From the NCBI GenBank assembly GCA_946480785.1, contig CAMLLD010000049.1, positions 1-50,420 of the forward strand: DNA of 50,420 nucleotides, written 5' to 3'. The stretch is from an uncultured Blastocatellia bacterium (GTDB lineage: Bacteria > Acidobacteriota > Blastocatellia > Pyrinomonadales > Pyrinomonadaceae). The number at the start of each line of letters is the position of its first letter. The first letter of the stretch is position 1. Positions 30,601 to 37,948 of the stretch are shown here, one piece after another. A program made the position numbers and the translations under genes. Below the pieces are notes generated by a model. The model did no database searches, was not told the origin of the DNA, and saw nothing but the letters and a program-made list of their open reading frames with translations.

Positions 30601-31172
30601 CCGCTGCTGTCGCGGAAAATAATTCGTACGAGTTGATTAGCCGCCTGGCCCAATATCTGCGCGAGAAACTGCCTGCTTACATGGCGCCGGCAGCATTTGT
30701 GTTGCTGCAGGAGATGCCGCTCTCAGCGAATGGCAAGTTGAACCGGCGCCTGCTGCCGGCGCCAGATGAGAACGGACTGACAGCATCACAGGCTTACGTT
30801 GGCCCACGAACGCCGACGGAGCAAACGCTGGTCGACATATTCAAGCGGGTACTCGCTGTTGAGAGTATCGGTGTCTACGACAACTTCTTCGAACTGGGCG
30901 GACATTCAATACTGGCTACGCAAGTCGTCTCACGTATTCGAGAACAGTTCGACGTAGAACTGTCCTTGCGTAGTTTCTTTACCTCGCCGACGGTTGCTGT
31001 TGTGGCCGAGATGATCGACTCCGGCTCAGGTGCTCAGAGCGGTGCCGGTGGAGCGCCCATCAGACCTGTCTCACGTATAGCACCCGCCGGTTCGATAGCG
31101 GCCCTGGCGATCGACATAGAAGAAGAAGCTGCCCAACTGATTGAAAGCTTCAACCAGGAGCTTGAAGTGTGA
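24675..31172 (+). CDS. NRPS-2: C-A-T-C-A-T
   Basis: A 2165-residue bimodular synthetase. C1 begins at once with YPLSPMQQGMLFH and has HHILLDG at about 144. A1 has YTSGSTG near 617 and the A10 lysine near 953; its hand-aligned code DMLQLGMIWK is glycine-like. T1 serine is 1010. C2 carries HHIVSDEW near 1202, with Glu replacing the usual Gly. A2 has YTSGSTG near 1681 and lysine near 2021; its code DAWWLTSVIK is not one I recognise. T2 serine is 2078. A tail of about 70 residues ends in an acidic helix-like segment (DIEEEAAQLIESF) that could be a donor docking element. There is no TE, so the chain must pass to another synthetase. I chose the ATG at 24675, one base after the mutase stop, over an overlapping ATG at 24642. 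The stop overlaps the next gene's GTG start. Confidence 0.95.
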   Translation: MQKSRQIEAIYPLSPMQQGMLFHTVYAPQSGVYFHQVRCVLEGELDTASLRRAWQCVLDRHTVLRTAFVWEHRKQPLQVVHPQVSLPWIEEDWRDASPAAQRERLEAYLKRDRESGFVLSQAPLLRCALLRTGDEVYEFIWTFHHILLDGWSINLLLAEVFGHYAAFQKRELLELSQPRPYQEYIAWLKRQNLAQAESFWRNSLRGFTVPTPLALGTHSNSNGEGKHYGQVQVELSPKLTAALNSFAAQHQLTVNTVVQGGWALLLNRYSGERDVVYGATVSGRPAELPGIESMIGLFINTLPVRVRVSGGELLTEWLRGIQEQQVESRQFDFSPLIQVQGWSEVPRKLPLFESLYVFENYPVEGALAREDFGNLRVRDVRAIEWTNYPLTLLVYQRQRLLLKLVYDCSRFDSAVASRMLDHLRTVLADIGADPHRRVSELNLLTPAERERLTVPWNDDETEDYSQTGIQLLFESQVERTPLAPALVFEQTTLSYDELNRRANQLAHHLRRFGVGPEVIVGVCLSRSVNLMVAILGILKAGGAYLPLDPAYPSQRLSFMVSDSRMRVLLTTTGLWETPVAAAVQVVNLDGESNRIATENTENPSAEVSGENLAYVIYTSGSTGTPKGVQIPHAAVVNFLLSMSREPGLNAQDSLLAITTLSFDMAGLEIFLPIVTGARLVLASRETAADAQQLSSSLERHRVTVMQATPATWRMLIEDGWPGRAGLKALCGGEAWGRALAEQLLSRSAELWNMYGPTETTIWSAIWRVDPQANISLGKPIARTRLYVLDENAQLVPEGVIGELYIGGSGLARGYARRADLTAEKFVPNPYNAGSGARMYRTGDLVRRLPNGQLEYIARVDNQVKVRGFRIELGEIEAALEAHSSVSEAVVVVREDQRGDKRLVAYVVPHQESVVAGSEIVPQLRADLGERLPDYMRPSVYVLLDRLPLTANGKVDRKALPAPDDARPELAQTYIAARTETEELIVGVWEEVLGIERIGIDDDFFDLGGHSLLAMQVISRLRDAFKLDLPVRLLFSKPTIRALATRVEKELQTGRALAVAPVEVLPREEKLPLSFAQQRLWFLDQMEPGNPFYNLGGAVRLRGPLHIPALKRSLDEVLRRHEVLRTSFEGAGEDVRQVIATTVKLPLPIVDLQELEPDEREIEVHRLAVAEAQRPFDLSRGPLLRTTLLRLAEEVHVMLLTMHHIVSDEWSIGVLINELGVLYEAFSCDKTALLPELKIQYADYAGWQQRWLRDEAMETLLAYWRKQLDGAPLVLDLPAERSRPPVQTYQGATYAFELGIELTGKLKALSRQQGTTLFMTLLAAFQTLLYRYTGQQDFLIGTPVANRSQSELEPLIGFFVNLIVLRSELTAEMTFTDHLKRVRETALDAYAHQDFPFEKLVEELQPDRDLSRSPVFQVLFALQNAPTGALATNLAGVDLSVMEIERGISRYDLGVAVRETNGILHVAFEYNTELFAASRMVRMGEHYVKLLESIVAEPQQRLAQLDLIGEEERRRLLIEFNQATASYSYEACVHELVQQHAASRPSALALTCEDRQLSFGELNQQANRLAHYLQRLGVAPEVMVGICVDRSLDWIVALLAIFKAGGAYVALDPSYPQERLSYMLQDSNVRVLVTQERLKHMLASLTEAQLICLDTERDHFAAESDQNLEPRAHAGNLAYVTYTSGSTGKPKAVMTNHGSLLNLVFSHQRDFEVTSTDRSPQFAQMGFDASVWELWTYLTAGASVHLADDETRHSPDRLREWFVEKQITIGWLPPVLAETVLDNNWPEQLCLRLLMTGSDKARRHPPASLPFAYVNSYGPTETTVIVTWTIPLTPNSNGAPLIGRPIYNTQVYMLDRQLRPVPIGVPGELCIGGVSLGRGYLNCPDLTAEKFVPDAFGPMPGRRLYRTGDLARYGEDGNIEFLGRIDDQVKVRGFRIELGEIETVLAEHPEVRTALVLVNEDATNDKRLIAYIVPQQPAAVAENNSYELISRLAQYLREKLPAYMAPAAFVLLQEMPLSANGKLNRRLLPAPDENGLTASQAYVGPRTPTEQTLVDIFKRVLAVESIGVYDNFFELGGHSILATQVVSRIREQFDVELSLRSFFTSPTVAVVAEMIDSGSGAQSGAGGAPIRPVSRIAPAGSIAALAIDIEEEAAQLIESFNQELEV

Positions 31173-32155
31173 ACAAGACGATGCTGGCAGGACAAATCAC
31201 AGCTCCGGGCCAACTGAATTTTGTCGAGCAGCCGCTACCTCAGATCGCGGACGGACAACTCTCTGTAAAACTCGAGACTGCCTCGCTCTGCGGCAGCGAT
31301 ATTCCTTACTTTCTGCACGATGCTGCGCATCCTTCCGTGGCCGGTGAACCGCTGCCTCTGCGGCCGGGATTATCTCTGCATGAGCTGCTCGGAACTGTTT
31401 ACGAGTCGAAGTCGAAGCGATTCAAAGAGGGTGATCGCGTATTAGCTTTGCCGTTCCACTATCTCCAGGGAATGTCAGAATACTTTCTCTCGTCCGATAG
31501 TCTGGCCGTTCCTCTTCCTGCAGGCCCGGCGGAACAACTCGTCCTTTCGCAACCGCTCGGAACCGTGGTCCATGCCTGCCGGAAGTTGCCAAACTTACTC
31601 GGCAAGACTGCGGTGGTACTCGGTCAGGGACCTATCGGCCAGATGTTCTGCGCGTTGCTGCGACACATGGGAGCCGAGCGCGTGATCACGGTGGACAGGC
31701 TGGCAGAGCGCTTGCGGATCTCGTCTCGCATGGGCGCAACTCACTTGTTCGGTAAGGACATCGAGGAGTTGAAAACAGCCGTGCGCGATCTCACGAATGG
31801 ACTTGGGGTAGACCTCGTGGTGGAAGCGATCGGTAAAGAAGAGACGCTTAATCTCGCCTCCGATCTGATTCGCCGGAACGGCATCGTGATTCTGTTCGGG
31901 CTCCCCAATCGTTATACTTTCAACGTCGCGATTCACGAATTCTTCTACAAGGAGACTCACTTGATTAGCTGTGTCGGACCCGACGTTCAGCTCGACTTTC
32001 CGCTTGCGGTAGAGTTGATTGCGACCGGCGCGATTGATGTGACGCCGCTCATCACGCATAAGTTTCCGTTTCTCAAAGCGCAGGACGCGTTCACGCTCTT
32101 TTCCGGGCGCAGCGATGGGGTGATGAAAGTCATATTGGAGACAAACGGTCGATAA
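31169..32155 (+). CDS. Medium-chain (zinc-type) dehydrogenase
   Basis: A 328-residue MDR-superfamily oxidoreductase. Likely catalytic zinc ligands are Cys41 (SLCGSD) and His71-Glu72 in SLHELLG, where Leu replaces the usual Gly of GHE. The nucleotide-binding Rossmann motif is VLGQGPIGQ. The structural-zinc lobe with four cysteines found in classical alcohol dehydrogenases is absent: the sequence runs from GDRVLALPF straight to the catalytic core. The GTG start shares bases with the NRPS-2 stop, and the PapC-like gene starts two bases after its own stop, so it belongs to a coupled operon segment. Substrate is unknown. Oxidising an alcohol intermediate of an aromatic or tailored amino acid would fit the position. 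Confidence 0.8.
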   Translation: MNKTMLAGQITAPGQLNFVEQPLPQIADGQLSVKLETASLCGSDIPYFLHDAAHPSVAGEPLPLRPGLSLHELLGTVYESKSKRFKEGDRVLALPFHYLQGMSEYFLSSDSLAVPLPAGPAEQLVLSQPLGTVVHACRKLPNLLGKTAVVLGQGPIGQMFCALLRHMGAERVITVDRLAERLRISSRMGATHLFGKDIEELKTAVRDLTNGLGVDLVVEAIGKEETLNLASDLIRRNGIVILFGLPNRYTFNVAIHEFFYKETHLISCVGPDVQLDFPLAVELIATGAIDVTPLITHKFPFLKAQDAFTLFSGRSDGVMKVILETNGR

Positions 32156-32157
32156 AG

Positions 32158-33021
32158 ATGACGCTTTCCGCTGCGATCGTTCTGGGAGGGTTGGGCCAGG
32201 CCGGCGATCTTATCGGTCGCGCCCTCACAGCGACGGGAACGAAAGTGCTGTTTGTCGACGTGCTGCCAGGTTCTGCAGCAATCGGGGAGGGAAGTTATCT
32301 TCAAGCAGACATCACGCGGCCTGATCGTGCGTTGTTGCGAGCGATTGCTGCAACCGACTGTGTTGCGATGTGTGTTCCGGAGCGCGCCGCTATCGACGCG
32401 GCGCCGGCAATTCTCGATGCCATGTCGAGCGGAGCGTTGTGGGTTGATACTTTATCCGTGAAGCAGAAGATATGTGGGCTGCTGCGGAGTTACGAACAGA
32501 AGCTGGAGTTGATCTCTATAAATCCGATGTTTGCGCCGGCGCTCGGATTTGCGGGTCACTCGGTTGCCCTCGTCGAAGTTTCCAGTGGTCCTAAAAGCCA
32601 GGAGTTCACGCGGAGACTCAGCTCACTGGGCGCAATGATCGAGACGGTCACGGCGGAGCAACACGACGAGTTAACGGCAGCTATTCAGGTGGCGACACAC
32701 GCAGCGATCCTGGCGTTCGGAATGGTCTTGCTGGACCTTGGTTATGACGTCGAAAAAGGGCAGGCGCTGGCCACGCCGCCGCACGAGATGCTGGTCTCGT
32801 TGTTGCATCGTTTGAGCACTGCCAATCCGGAAGTTTACTGGGACATCCAACATAATCATCCGCATGCGGCGGCGGTGCGCGACAGCTTGAGTGGCGCCGT
32901 GAGAGCACTTGATGCCGCAGCCCGCGACGAGTCACCGCGCGAATTTCAGGAACTCTTCGAGCGCATAAGAGAGTCGGTGTTAAAGGGCTTTGCCCGAACT
33001 GATTGCGCTCCCTCCCGATAA
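32158..33021 (+). CDS. papC: Prephenate dehydrogenase family protein (PapC-like)
   Basis: A 287-residue protein with an N-terminal NAD(P)-binding motif (VLGGLGQAG, residues 8-16) and the helical C-terminal domain of the TyrA family (SINPMFAPALGFAG, VTAEQHDELTAAIQVATHA, NPEVYWDIQHNHP). The HDE/Q..THA and NP..YWDIQ blocks are characteristic of prephenate dehydrogenases. In this cluster it is the natural PapC candidate: oxidative decarboxylation of 4-amino-4-deoxyprephenate to 4-aminophenylpyruvate. A role in ordinary tyrosine synthesis is the alternative. It is tightly packed behind the dehydrogenase gene and 39 bases before the ABC exporter. Confidence 0.85.
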   Translation: MTLSAAIVLGGLGQAGDLIGRALTATGTKVLFVDVLPGSAAIGEGSYLQADITRPDRALLRAIAATDCVAMCVPERAAIDAAPAILDAMSSGALWVDTLSVKQKICGLLRSYEQKLELISINPMFAPALGFAGHSVALVEVSSGPKSQEFTRRLSSLGAMIETVTAEQHDELTAAIQVATHAAILAFGMVLLDLGYDVEKGQALATPPHEMLVSLLHRLSTANPEVYWDIQHNHPHAAAVRDSLSGAVRALDAAARDESPREFQELFERIRESVLKGFARTDCAPSR

Positions 33022-33060
33022 ATACCGACGGCCTATCCCGGCCTTCTAAACCACAATCCT

Positions 33061-34758
33061 ATGTTTTCCATAATATTCAGGCTGCTCGCCTTCTATCTGA
33101 AGTTCTCTCGACCGTTGGTGGTCTTTGCAGTGTTGGTGGGTCTGCTGGCCGGCTCCACCAGCGTTGTTCTGATCGGATTGATTAACAGTCGCATTTCCAA
33201 TCCGGACCTCGGGGTTGAAGAATTCATCTGGATCTTCGTCGCGCTGGCGTTCGCGCAATTCGTACTCACTATCATTCCCGGCATACTCGCGACCCAGGTT
33301 GCCGAAAGAACCGGCGCTGACTTGCGCCTGCGACTCTGCCGGCAGATTCTCCGCACTCCTTTGCGCCAGCTCGAAGAAACCGGCAATCACAAGCTACTGG
33401 CAACTCTGACTCAGGACATTCAGAACATCACGATGGCCTGCATTCAAATACCGCAAGTCTGCGTGAGTATCGGCGTACTGATCGGTTGTTTTCTTTATCT
33501 GGGACAGCTTTCGTCGACGATGTTGACCGCCCTGATTGTTCTGGTGGCAATCGCTGTGGTCAGCATAAAGCTGCTCGAAGCGAGAGCTCAGGTCTTTATG
33601 AAACGGGCGCGCGAAAACTTCGACGCGTTGGTAAAAACCTTTACTTCGCTGGCCGAAGGAATGAAGGAACTGAAGCTGCATCGCCGCCGCCGCGAAACCT
33701 TCTTCAATTCAACTCTGGCAGTTAACGTGGGCCAGCTCAAACAAAACAACACGAAGGCCTTCACCACCTACGCCTTCGTGAGTGGGTGGGGAACGGTCCT
33801 TTACTTTATCGTAGTAGGACTGCTGATTTTCATCTTGCCGGATTTCGATCGCCGGATAGATCGCGCCGATCTGACCGGCTATGCCATCGCCGTACTCTTC
33901 ATGCGCTCCTATGTGATCGGGCTCATGGTCCTGCTGCCGTACTTCGCCCAGGCAGGAGTCTCGCTGCGGAAGCTGGAGGATCTGGGTTTTGCGCTCTCAC
34001 AGTTTGCCGGAGACATCGACAACGATGTTAAGAAGGCTGAAACAGCGCCGTTCAAAACGCTGGAATTGAAAGCTGTAACCCACTCGTACTATCGCGATCG
34101 GGAGGATGGTAACTTCGTCCTTGGTCCAATCGATCTCACGTTGCACTCCGGCGAAGCGATCTGGATCGTCGGGGGCAACGGCAGTGGCAAGACCACGCTC
34201 GCCAAGCTATTGACGGGTCTTTATGTTCCGGCGAGTGGAGAGATACGAATCAACGACGAGTTGGTCACCGACAACAATCGCGATCAATACCGCCAGAACT
34301 TCTCCGCGCTGTTCACCGATTTTTATCTCTTCGAAAATCTCTTAGGCCTGAGCGAGAACGGCCAGGACAACAATGGCGATGCCAAACTCGATGCAGCGGC
34401 ACACGCCTTTCTCAACCAGCTTCATCTCGATCACAAAGTAAAGGTTAAAGACGGCCAGCTCTCCACTCTCGAACTATCGCATGGACAACGAAAGCGGTTG
34501 GCGTTGCTCACGGCGTTTTTGGAGGACCGTACTGTCTACGTCTTCGACGAGTGGGACTCAGGCCAGGACCCCATTTTCAAGAAGGTCTTTTTCCTCGAAG
34601 TGTTGCCGGAGTTGAAAGCACGCGGCAAAACGATTGTCGTGATCAGTCATGAGGACCGCTATTACCACCTCGCAGACCGCATCGTCCAATTGGAGTTTGG
34701 CAAGATCGAAGATGGAGCCAACTTCGTGCACGAAGTAAGTCTTACCGGACTTAGATAA
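33061..34758 (+). CDS. Cyclic-peptide-type ABC exporter (SyrD/PvdE family)
   Basis: A 565-residue half-transporter with fused membrane and ATPase domains. About six hydrophobic segments lie in residues 1-320, the first near residues 15-42 and the fourth and fifth near 245-300. The ATPase domain has Walker A GGNGSGKT at 371-378, signature LSHGQRKR near 472 and Walker B VYVFDEWDSGQDP with Asp496-Glu497. The DEW.(S/A).QDP form is characteristic of the cyclic peptide export family (SyrD, PvdE). It presumably exports the finished or nearly finished lipopeptide across the inner membrane. Its position right after the biosynthetic block supports this. Confidence 0.9.
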   Translation: MFSIIFRLLAFYLKFSRPLVVFAVLVGLLAGSTSVVLIGLINSRISNPDLGVEEFIWIFVALAFAQFVLTIIPGILATQVAERTGADLRLRLCRQILRTPLRQLEETGNHKLLATLTQDIQNITMACIQIPQVCVSIGVLIGCFLYLGQLSSTMLTALIVLVAIAVVSIKLLEARAQVFMKRARENFDALVKTFTSLAEGMKELKLHRRRRETFFNSTLAVNVGQLKQNNTKAFTTYAFVSGWGTVLYFIVVGLLIFILPDFDRRIDRADLTGYAIAVLFMRSYVIGLMVLLPYFAQAGVSLRKLEDLGFALSQFAGDIDNDVKKAETAPFKTLELKAVTHSYYRDREDGNFVLGPIDLTLHSGEAIWIVGGNGSGKTTLAKLLTGLYVPASGEIRINDELVTDNNRDQYRQNFSALFTDFYLFENLLGLSENGQDNNGDAKLDAAAHAFLNQLHLDHKVKVKDGQLSTLELSHGQRKRLALLTAFLEDRTVYVFDEWDSGQDPIFKKVFFLEVLPELKARGKTIVVISHEDRYYHLADRIVQLEFGKIEDGANFVHEVSLTGLR

Positions 34759-34778
34759 ATGTTTAGGAGGTAGATTCC

Positions 34779-35225
34779 ATGAAGCAATTATTGATCATTG
34801 CGGCTTTGGTTACGGTTAGCTGTTTCTCTGCCGGGGCGCAGACGGCGCCGAAGCCGGGCGCTGACGACGGCGCCACTCGAGAAGCCTTGATAAAGCTGGC
34901 CAAGGAGTGGGTTGACGCAGAGGGACGGCGCGATGGTGCCGCGCTCGATCGTTTACTCGCCGACGATTTCGTAGGCACCGCTCCGTCCGGAACGAGAGTA
35001 ACGAAAAAGATGGTGGTACCGGATCCAAAAGGACCAGGCGGCGGTCTCTCTTTTACGGGCGACGACTATGTGGCGCGAGTTTTCGGTGACATGGCGGTCG
35101 TGTTCGGCAACGGCTCCTGGAAGGCGAAAGATCAGGGCACCCTCTGCTTCACGTTGGCGTTCGTTAAGCGCGGAGACCGCTGGCAGATGGTTGCCGCCCA
35201 CGTGTCACAGGTGCCGTCGCTCTAG
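34779..35225 (+). CDS. Exported DUF4440/SnoaL-like protein
   Basis: A 148-residue protein with a clear signal peptide (MKQLLIIAALVTVSCFSAGAQ, cleavage probably after AGA). The mature part has the nuclear-transport-factor-2/DUF4440 pattern: a helical WVDAEGRRD segment, LLADDFVGTAPSGT, DMAVVFGNGSW and a final KRGDRWQMVAAHVS strand. Such small cone-shaped proteins bind small ligands, and some are enzymes, but function cannot be read from sequence. A strong AGGAGG at 34765-34770 sets the start. It begins the run of three exported proteins after the ABC exporter and may act on or bind the product in the periplasm. Confidence 0.8.
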   Translation: MKQLLIIAALVTVSCFSAGAQTAPKPGADDGATREALIKLAKEWVDAEGRRDGAALDRLLADDFVGTAPSGTRVTKKMVVPDPKGPGGGLSFTGDDYVARVFGDMAVVFGNGSWKAKDQGTLCFTLAFVKRGDRWQMVAAHVSQVPSL

Positions 35226-35256
35226 ACGCGCAACACATTTTAATAGAGGTGCAAAA

Positions 35257-36444
35257 ATGAAACGGCTCGCATTAGTGTTTCTCATAACAGTCGTCTTCCT
35301 TTCCGGGGTGCCAATCAATACTGCAGCAGGTAACGGCGCCGATCTGCATGGAGCTATAAAGGTCGTGGATGATTTGGTGGCCGCCGAGTTTGCCAAAAAT
35401 AGCTTCGGTAGCATCACCGTGGGTGTAGTCGATGGCCCGAACCTCGTCTGGACCAAAAGCTACGGTTACGCCGACATGGAGAAAAAGGAATTAGCAACCA
35501 AGGACACGGTCTATCGCATTGGCGGAATGACCATCAAGTTTACGGCCATCATGTTGTTGCAACTGGTCCAGGACGGAAAAATCGGGATCTCCGATCCCAT
35601 CGACAAATACTTTCCCGAGATAAACCTCGTCCAGGGACGCGATGCCACGCCCCTCACATTTTTACAACTGGCGACGCATACTTCAGGACTTCCCAGCGAA
35701 CCCGATGATGCTGCCACCTACAGCCGTGGGCCAGTGGCCAGTTGGGAAAAGACATTGATCGCCGCTCTTCCGCACACCAAATTTACCTACAAGCCGGGCG
35801 AGAGATTTCTTTACTCGAATCTTGGTTACGCAATCCTGGGAGCGGCGCTGAGTCGTGTAGCCGGTGAGCCGTACACAAGTTATGTCGAAAAGAAAATCTT
35901 CGCGCCTTTGGGGATGAAGCACACGTCATTTGAGCCAAATGCCGCTACCAGGCCGTGGCTCGCTAAAGGCTATGTCGTGACGGGAGACAAGGTGGACGGA
36001 ACGGTTCCTGAACTCGAGCATCAGGGTCGCGGCTACAAAGTTCCCAACGGCGCAGTCTACAGCACGATCGGGGACATGGCTCGTTTACTTTCGTTCGAGT
36101 TAGGACAAGCGCCCGAGAGTGTGCTGAAAAAGCAGTTGGTGGAGGAGAATTACAAGCGCATCACAAAGCTGAATCGACCGAGTGAAGACATGATCGGCTA
36201 TGGACTTGGTTTCCAGGTGAGGTACTGCGGAGAGACGACAGTCTGGGGACACGGCGGGTTCGTGGCGGGTTACATCGCAAGGTCCGACTTTCTTCCGTCT
36301 GCCGGTCTCGGAATCGTAACGCTTCGTAGTGCTGAGGGCGGATCGATACACGTATCGACGCGCAAGTTGGCGTGTGAGTCGCTCATGCAACTGGTTGCGA
36401 GCCGTTCAAACGTTGATCCTCCGAAAAGCGGATCACACGAATAA
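35257..36444 (+). CDS. Beta-lactamase-like serine hydrolase family protein lacking the SxxK motif
   Basis: A 395-residue exported protein (signal peptide LALVFLITVVFLSGVPINTAA) of the class C beta-lactamase/DD-peptidase family. The family's YxN motif is present (YSN at 186-188), as is HGG (332-334), and length is typical. The nucleophile motif is broken: where the family has S-x-T-K after RIG, this protein reads G90-M-T-I93. Both the nucleophilic Ser and the general-base Lys are therefore missing, and the codons are clear (GGA ATG ACC ATC). Lys94 is shifted by one. It is probably a non-catalytic homologue, perhaps a binding or sequestering protein, or uses different chemistry. The start is the ATG at 35257 with AGAGGT upstream; a longer frame overlaps the previous gene and is not credible. 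Confidence 0.8.
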   Translation: MKRLALVFLITVVFLSGVPINTAAGNGADLHGAIKVVDDLVAAEFAKNSFGSITVGVVDGPNLVWTKSYGYADMEKKELATKDTVYRIGGMTIKFTAIMLLQLVQDGKIGISDPIDKYFPEINLVQGRDATPLTFLQLATHTSGLPSEPDDAATYSRGPVASWEKTLIAALPHTKFTYKPGERFLYSNLGYAILGAALSRVAGEPYTSYVEKKIFAPLGMKHTSFEPNAATRPWLAKGYVVTGDKVDGTVPELEHQGRGYKVPNGAVYSTIGDMARLLSFELGQAPESVLKKQLVEENYKRITKLNRPSEDMIGYGLGFQVRYCGETTVWGHGGFVAGYIARSDFLPSAGLGIVTLRSAEGGSIHVSTRKLACESLMQLVASRSNVDPPKSGSHE

Positions 36445-36463
36445 GCGTGTAAGTGGTGTCGTA

Positions 36464-37849
36464 ATGATGAGAAAGACTGTCGGTTGTTGTGTGTGCCTCC
36501 TTGTTGCTCTTCAGTTTGCTGCGCCGGTTCTTCGGGCGCAGGATGGAAACGAGACTGAACAAATCAACAAGTGGTTAACGAGTAACGCGATTCCGTTGAA
36601 GAGTCTGGAGCCTAAAGAAAGCTTTGCGGATCTAAAACCGCTCAAGCAGGTTTTGCGAGGCGTGCGCATCGTCGGCCTCGGAGAAGAGACCCATGGCACG
36701 CACGAGTTCTTTCAACTGAAACGCCGGCTGGTCGAATTCCTGGTAAGAGAAGCGGGCTTTACTGTTTTTGCAATGGAGCTGAGCTACGCCGCCTCGTCAG
36801 ACATCAACGAGTACGTGCTCAACGGGAAAGGCGACCTCGCTAAAATGCTCGCCAGGCAAGGGACGTGGGCCTGGGACACTGAGGAAGTTACTGAGCTGAT
36901 TGAATGGCTGCGGCAATACAACAGCAGCGTGCCGGCGGAGAAAAAAGTCAGGTTCGCCGGCTTCGACATTCACAATAACAACCAGGCAATCGATCTTGTC
37001 GGTAATTATCTGGCAAAGGTCGCGCCTGATCGGCTCGAAGCCTATAACAAGGCAGTGCAACTCTTCCGCTCGGACGATTCGGGACGACAGCATCTCGAGT
37101 ACATCATGCAAGTCAGCGTTGCCGACAAAACCCAGACGTCGGCGACACTAAACGAACTGGTCGGGTTTCTTTGTTTGAACCAGACGCGGTTTGCGCTACA
37201 AACATCCGCCGCGGAATTTGCGCAGGCCTTCGAGAATGCAACCATCCTGGCTGAATTCGCCGACACCTACCGCCGGCCGCTTAACACCAGTGGAGCTGTC
37301 GGATCGGCCAGAGATCTTTATATGGCCCACAATGTAATCCGTAGAATGAACGAAGAGAAACCGGGAACACGGATGATCATCTGGGCCCACAACGATCATG
37401 TAGGAAAAGCTAAAGGCGCAGAGGGCAGTTACCTGCAGTCGATTTACGGACCTGAATACTACGCGCTGGGTTTCAGTTTCAATGAGGGTTCTTTTCAAGC
37501 GCGCGAAATGGCCGCGCACGTGACCATGGGGCCACTGAAGGAGTTTACCGTGAGTGCCGCGCCCGAAGGTTCCGTCGAATGGTATTTAAATCGCACCGGC
37601 ATCAGGAATTTCATCATCGATTTCCGCAACACTGCGAAGACGGAAGTGATTGAGGAATGGCTCAACAAACGAAGACCTATGCGTTCTATCGGTCTTGGCT
37701 TCGTGAGCGATGCGAGTAGCTTTCTGCGTGTCAGCTTGCAACCTACATATGACGGGCTGGTATTCATCGAGACCACGACTCGCGCTCGTCCGAATCCCAC
37801 GGGAACAAGAGGCGCGTGGATCATTCCGGAGAAGCCAAAGACTAACTGA
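36464..37849 (+). CDS. Exported erythromycin esterase family protein
   Basis: A 461-residue protein with a signal peptide (MMRKTVGCCVCLLVALQFAAPVLRAQ). The core matches the erythromycin esterase/EreA-like family: GLGEETHGTHEF at 71-82 with paired Glu74-Glu75 and His77, VFAMELSYAAS, WAWDTEEVTELIEWLR, FAGFDIHNNNQA and WAHNDHVG. The His/Glu-rich sites are the family's catalytic residues. Family members hydrolyse macrolide lactones, but most homologues have unknown substrates. Export plus location in a peptide cluster raises the possibility of periplasmic hydrolysis of a (macro)lactone or ester, whether maturation or self-protection (inference). Start is one of two adjacent ATGs at 36464 and 36467. 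Confidence 0.85.
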   Translation: MMRKTVGCCVCLLVALQFAAPVLRAQDGNETEQINKWLTSNAIPLKSLEPKESFADLKPLKQVLRGVRIVGLGEETHGTHEFFQLKRRLVEFLVREAGFTVFAMELSYAASSDINEYVLNGKGDLAKMLARQGTWAWDTEEVTELIEWLRQYNSSVPAEKKVRFAGFDIHNNNQAIDLVGNYLAKVAPDRLEAYNKAVQLFRSDDSGRQHLEYIMQVSVADKTQTSATLNELVGFLCLNQTRFALQTSAAEFAQAFENATILAEFADTYRRPLNTSGAVGSARDLYMAHNVIRRMNEEKPGTRMIIWAHNDHVGKAKGAEGSYLQSIYGPEYYALGFSFNEGSFQAREMAAHVTMGPLKEFTVSAAPEGSVEWYLNRTGIRNFIIDFRNTAKTEVIEEWLNKRRPMRSIGLGFVSDASSFLRVSLQPTYDGLVFIETTTRARPNPTGTRGAWIIPEKPKTN

Positions 37850-37948
37850 TCAGGTCTAATCCTCTCCTCAGCATCAATTCTCACTTAACAAGCTGCAAGG
37901 CCAACGCCTAAACCGCTCCTCATCTTTCTCAAGGAGGCCCTTCAGAAC

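Noticed and set aside
35068..35256. Longer start for the beta-lactamase-like gene
   Set aside because: It overlaps the DUF4440 gene in another frame; the ATG at 35257 gives a clean signal peptide with an upstream AGAGGT.
36329..36463. Longer start for the erythromycin esterase family gene
   Set aside because: It overlaps the end of the previous gene; adjacent ATGs at 36464/36467 start a typical signal peptide.
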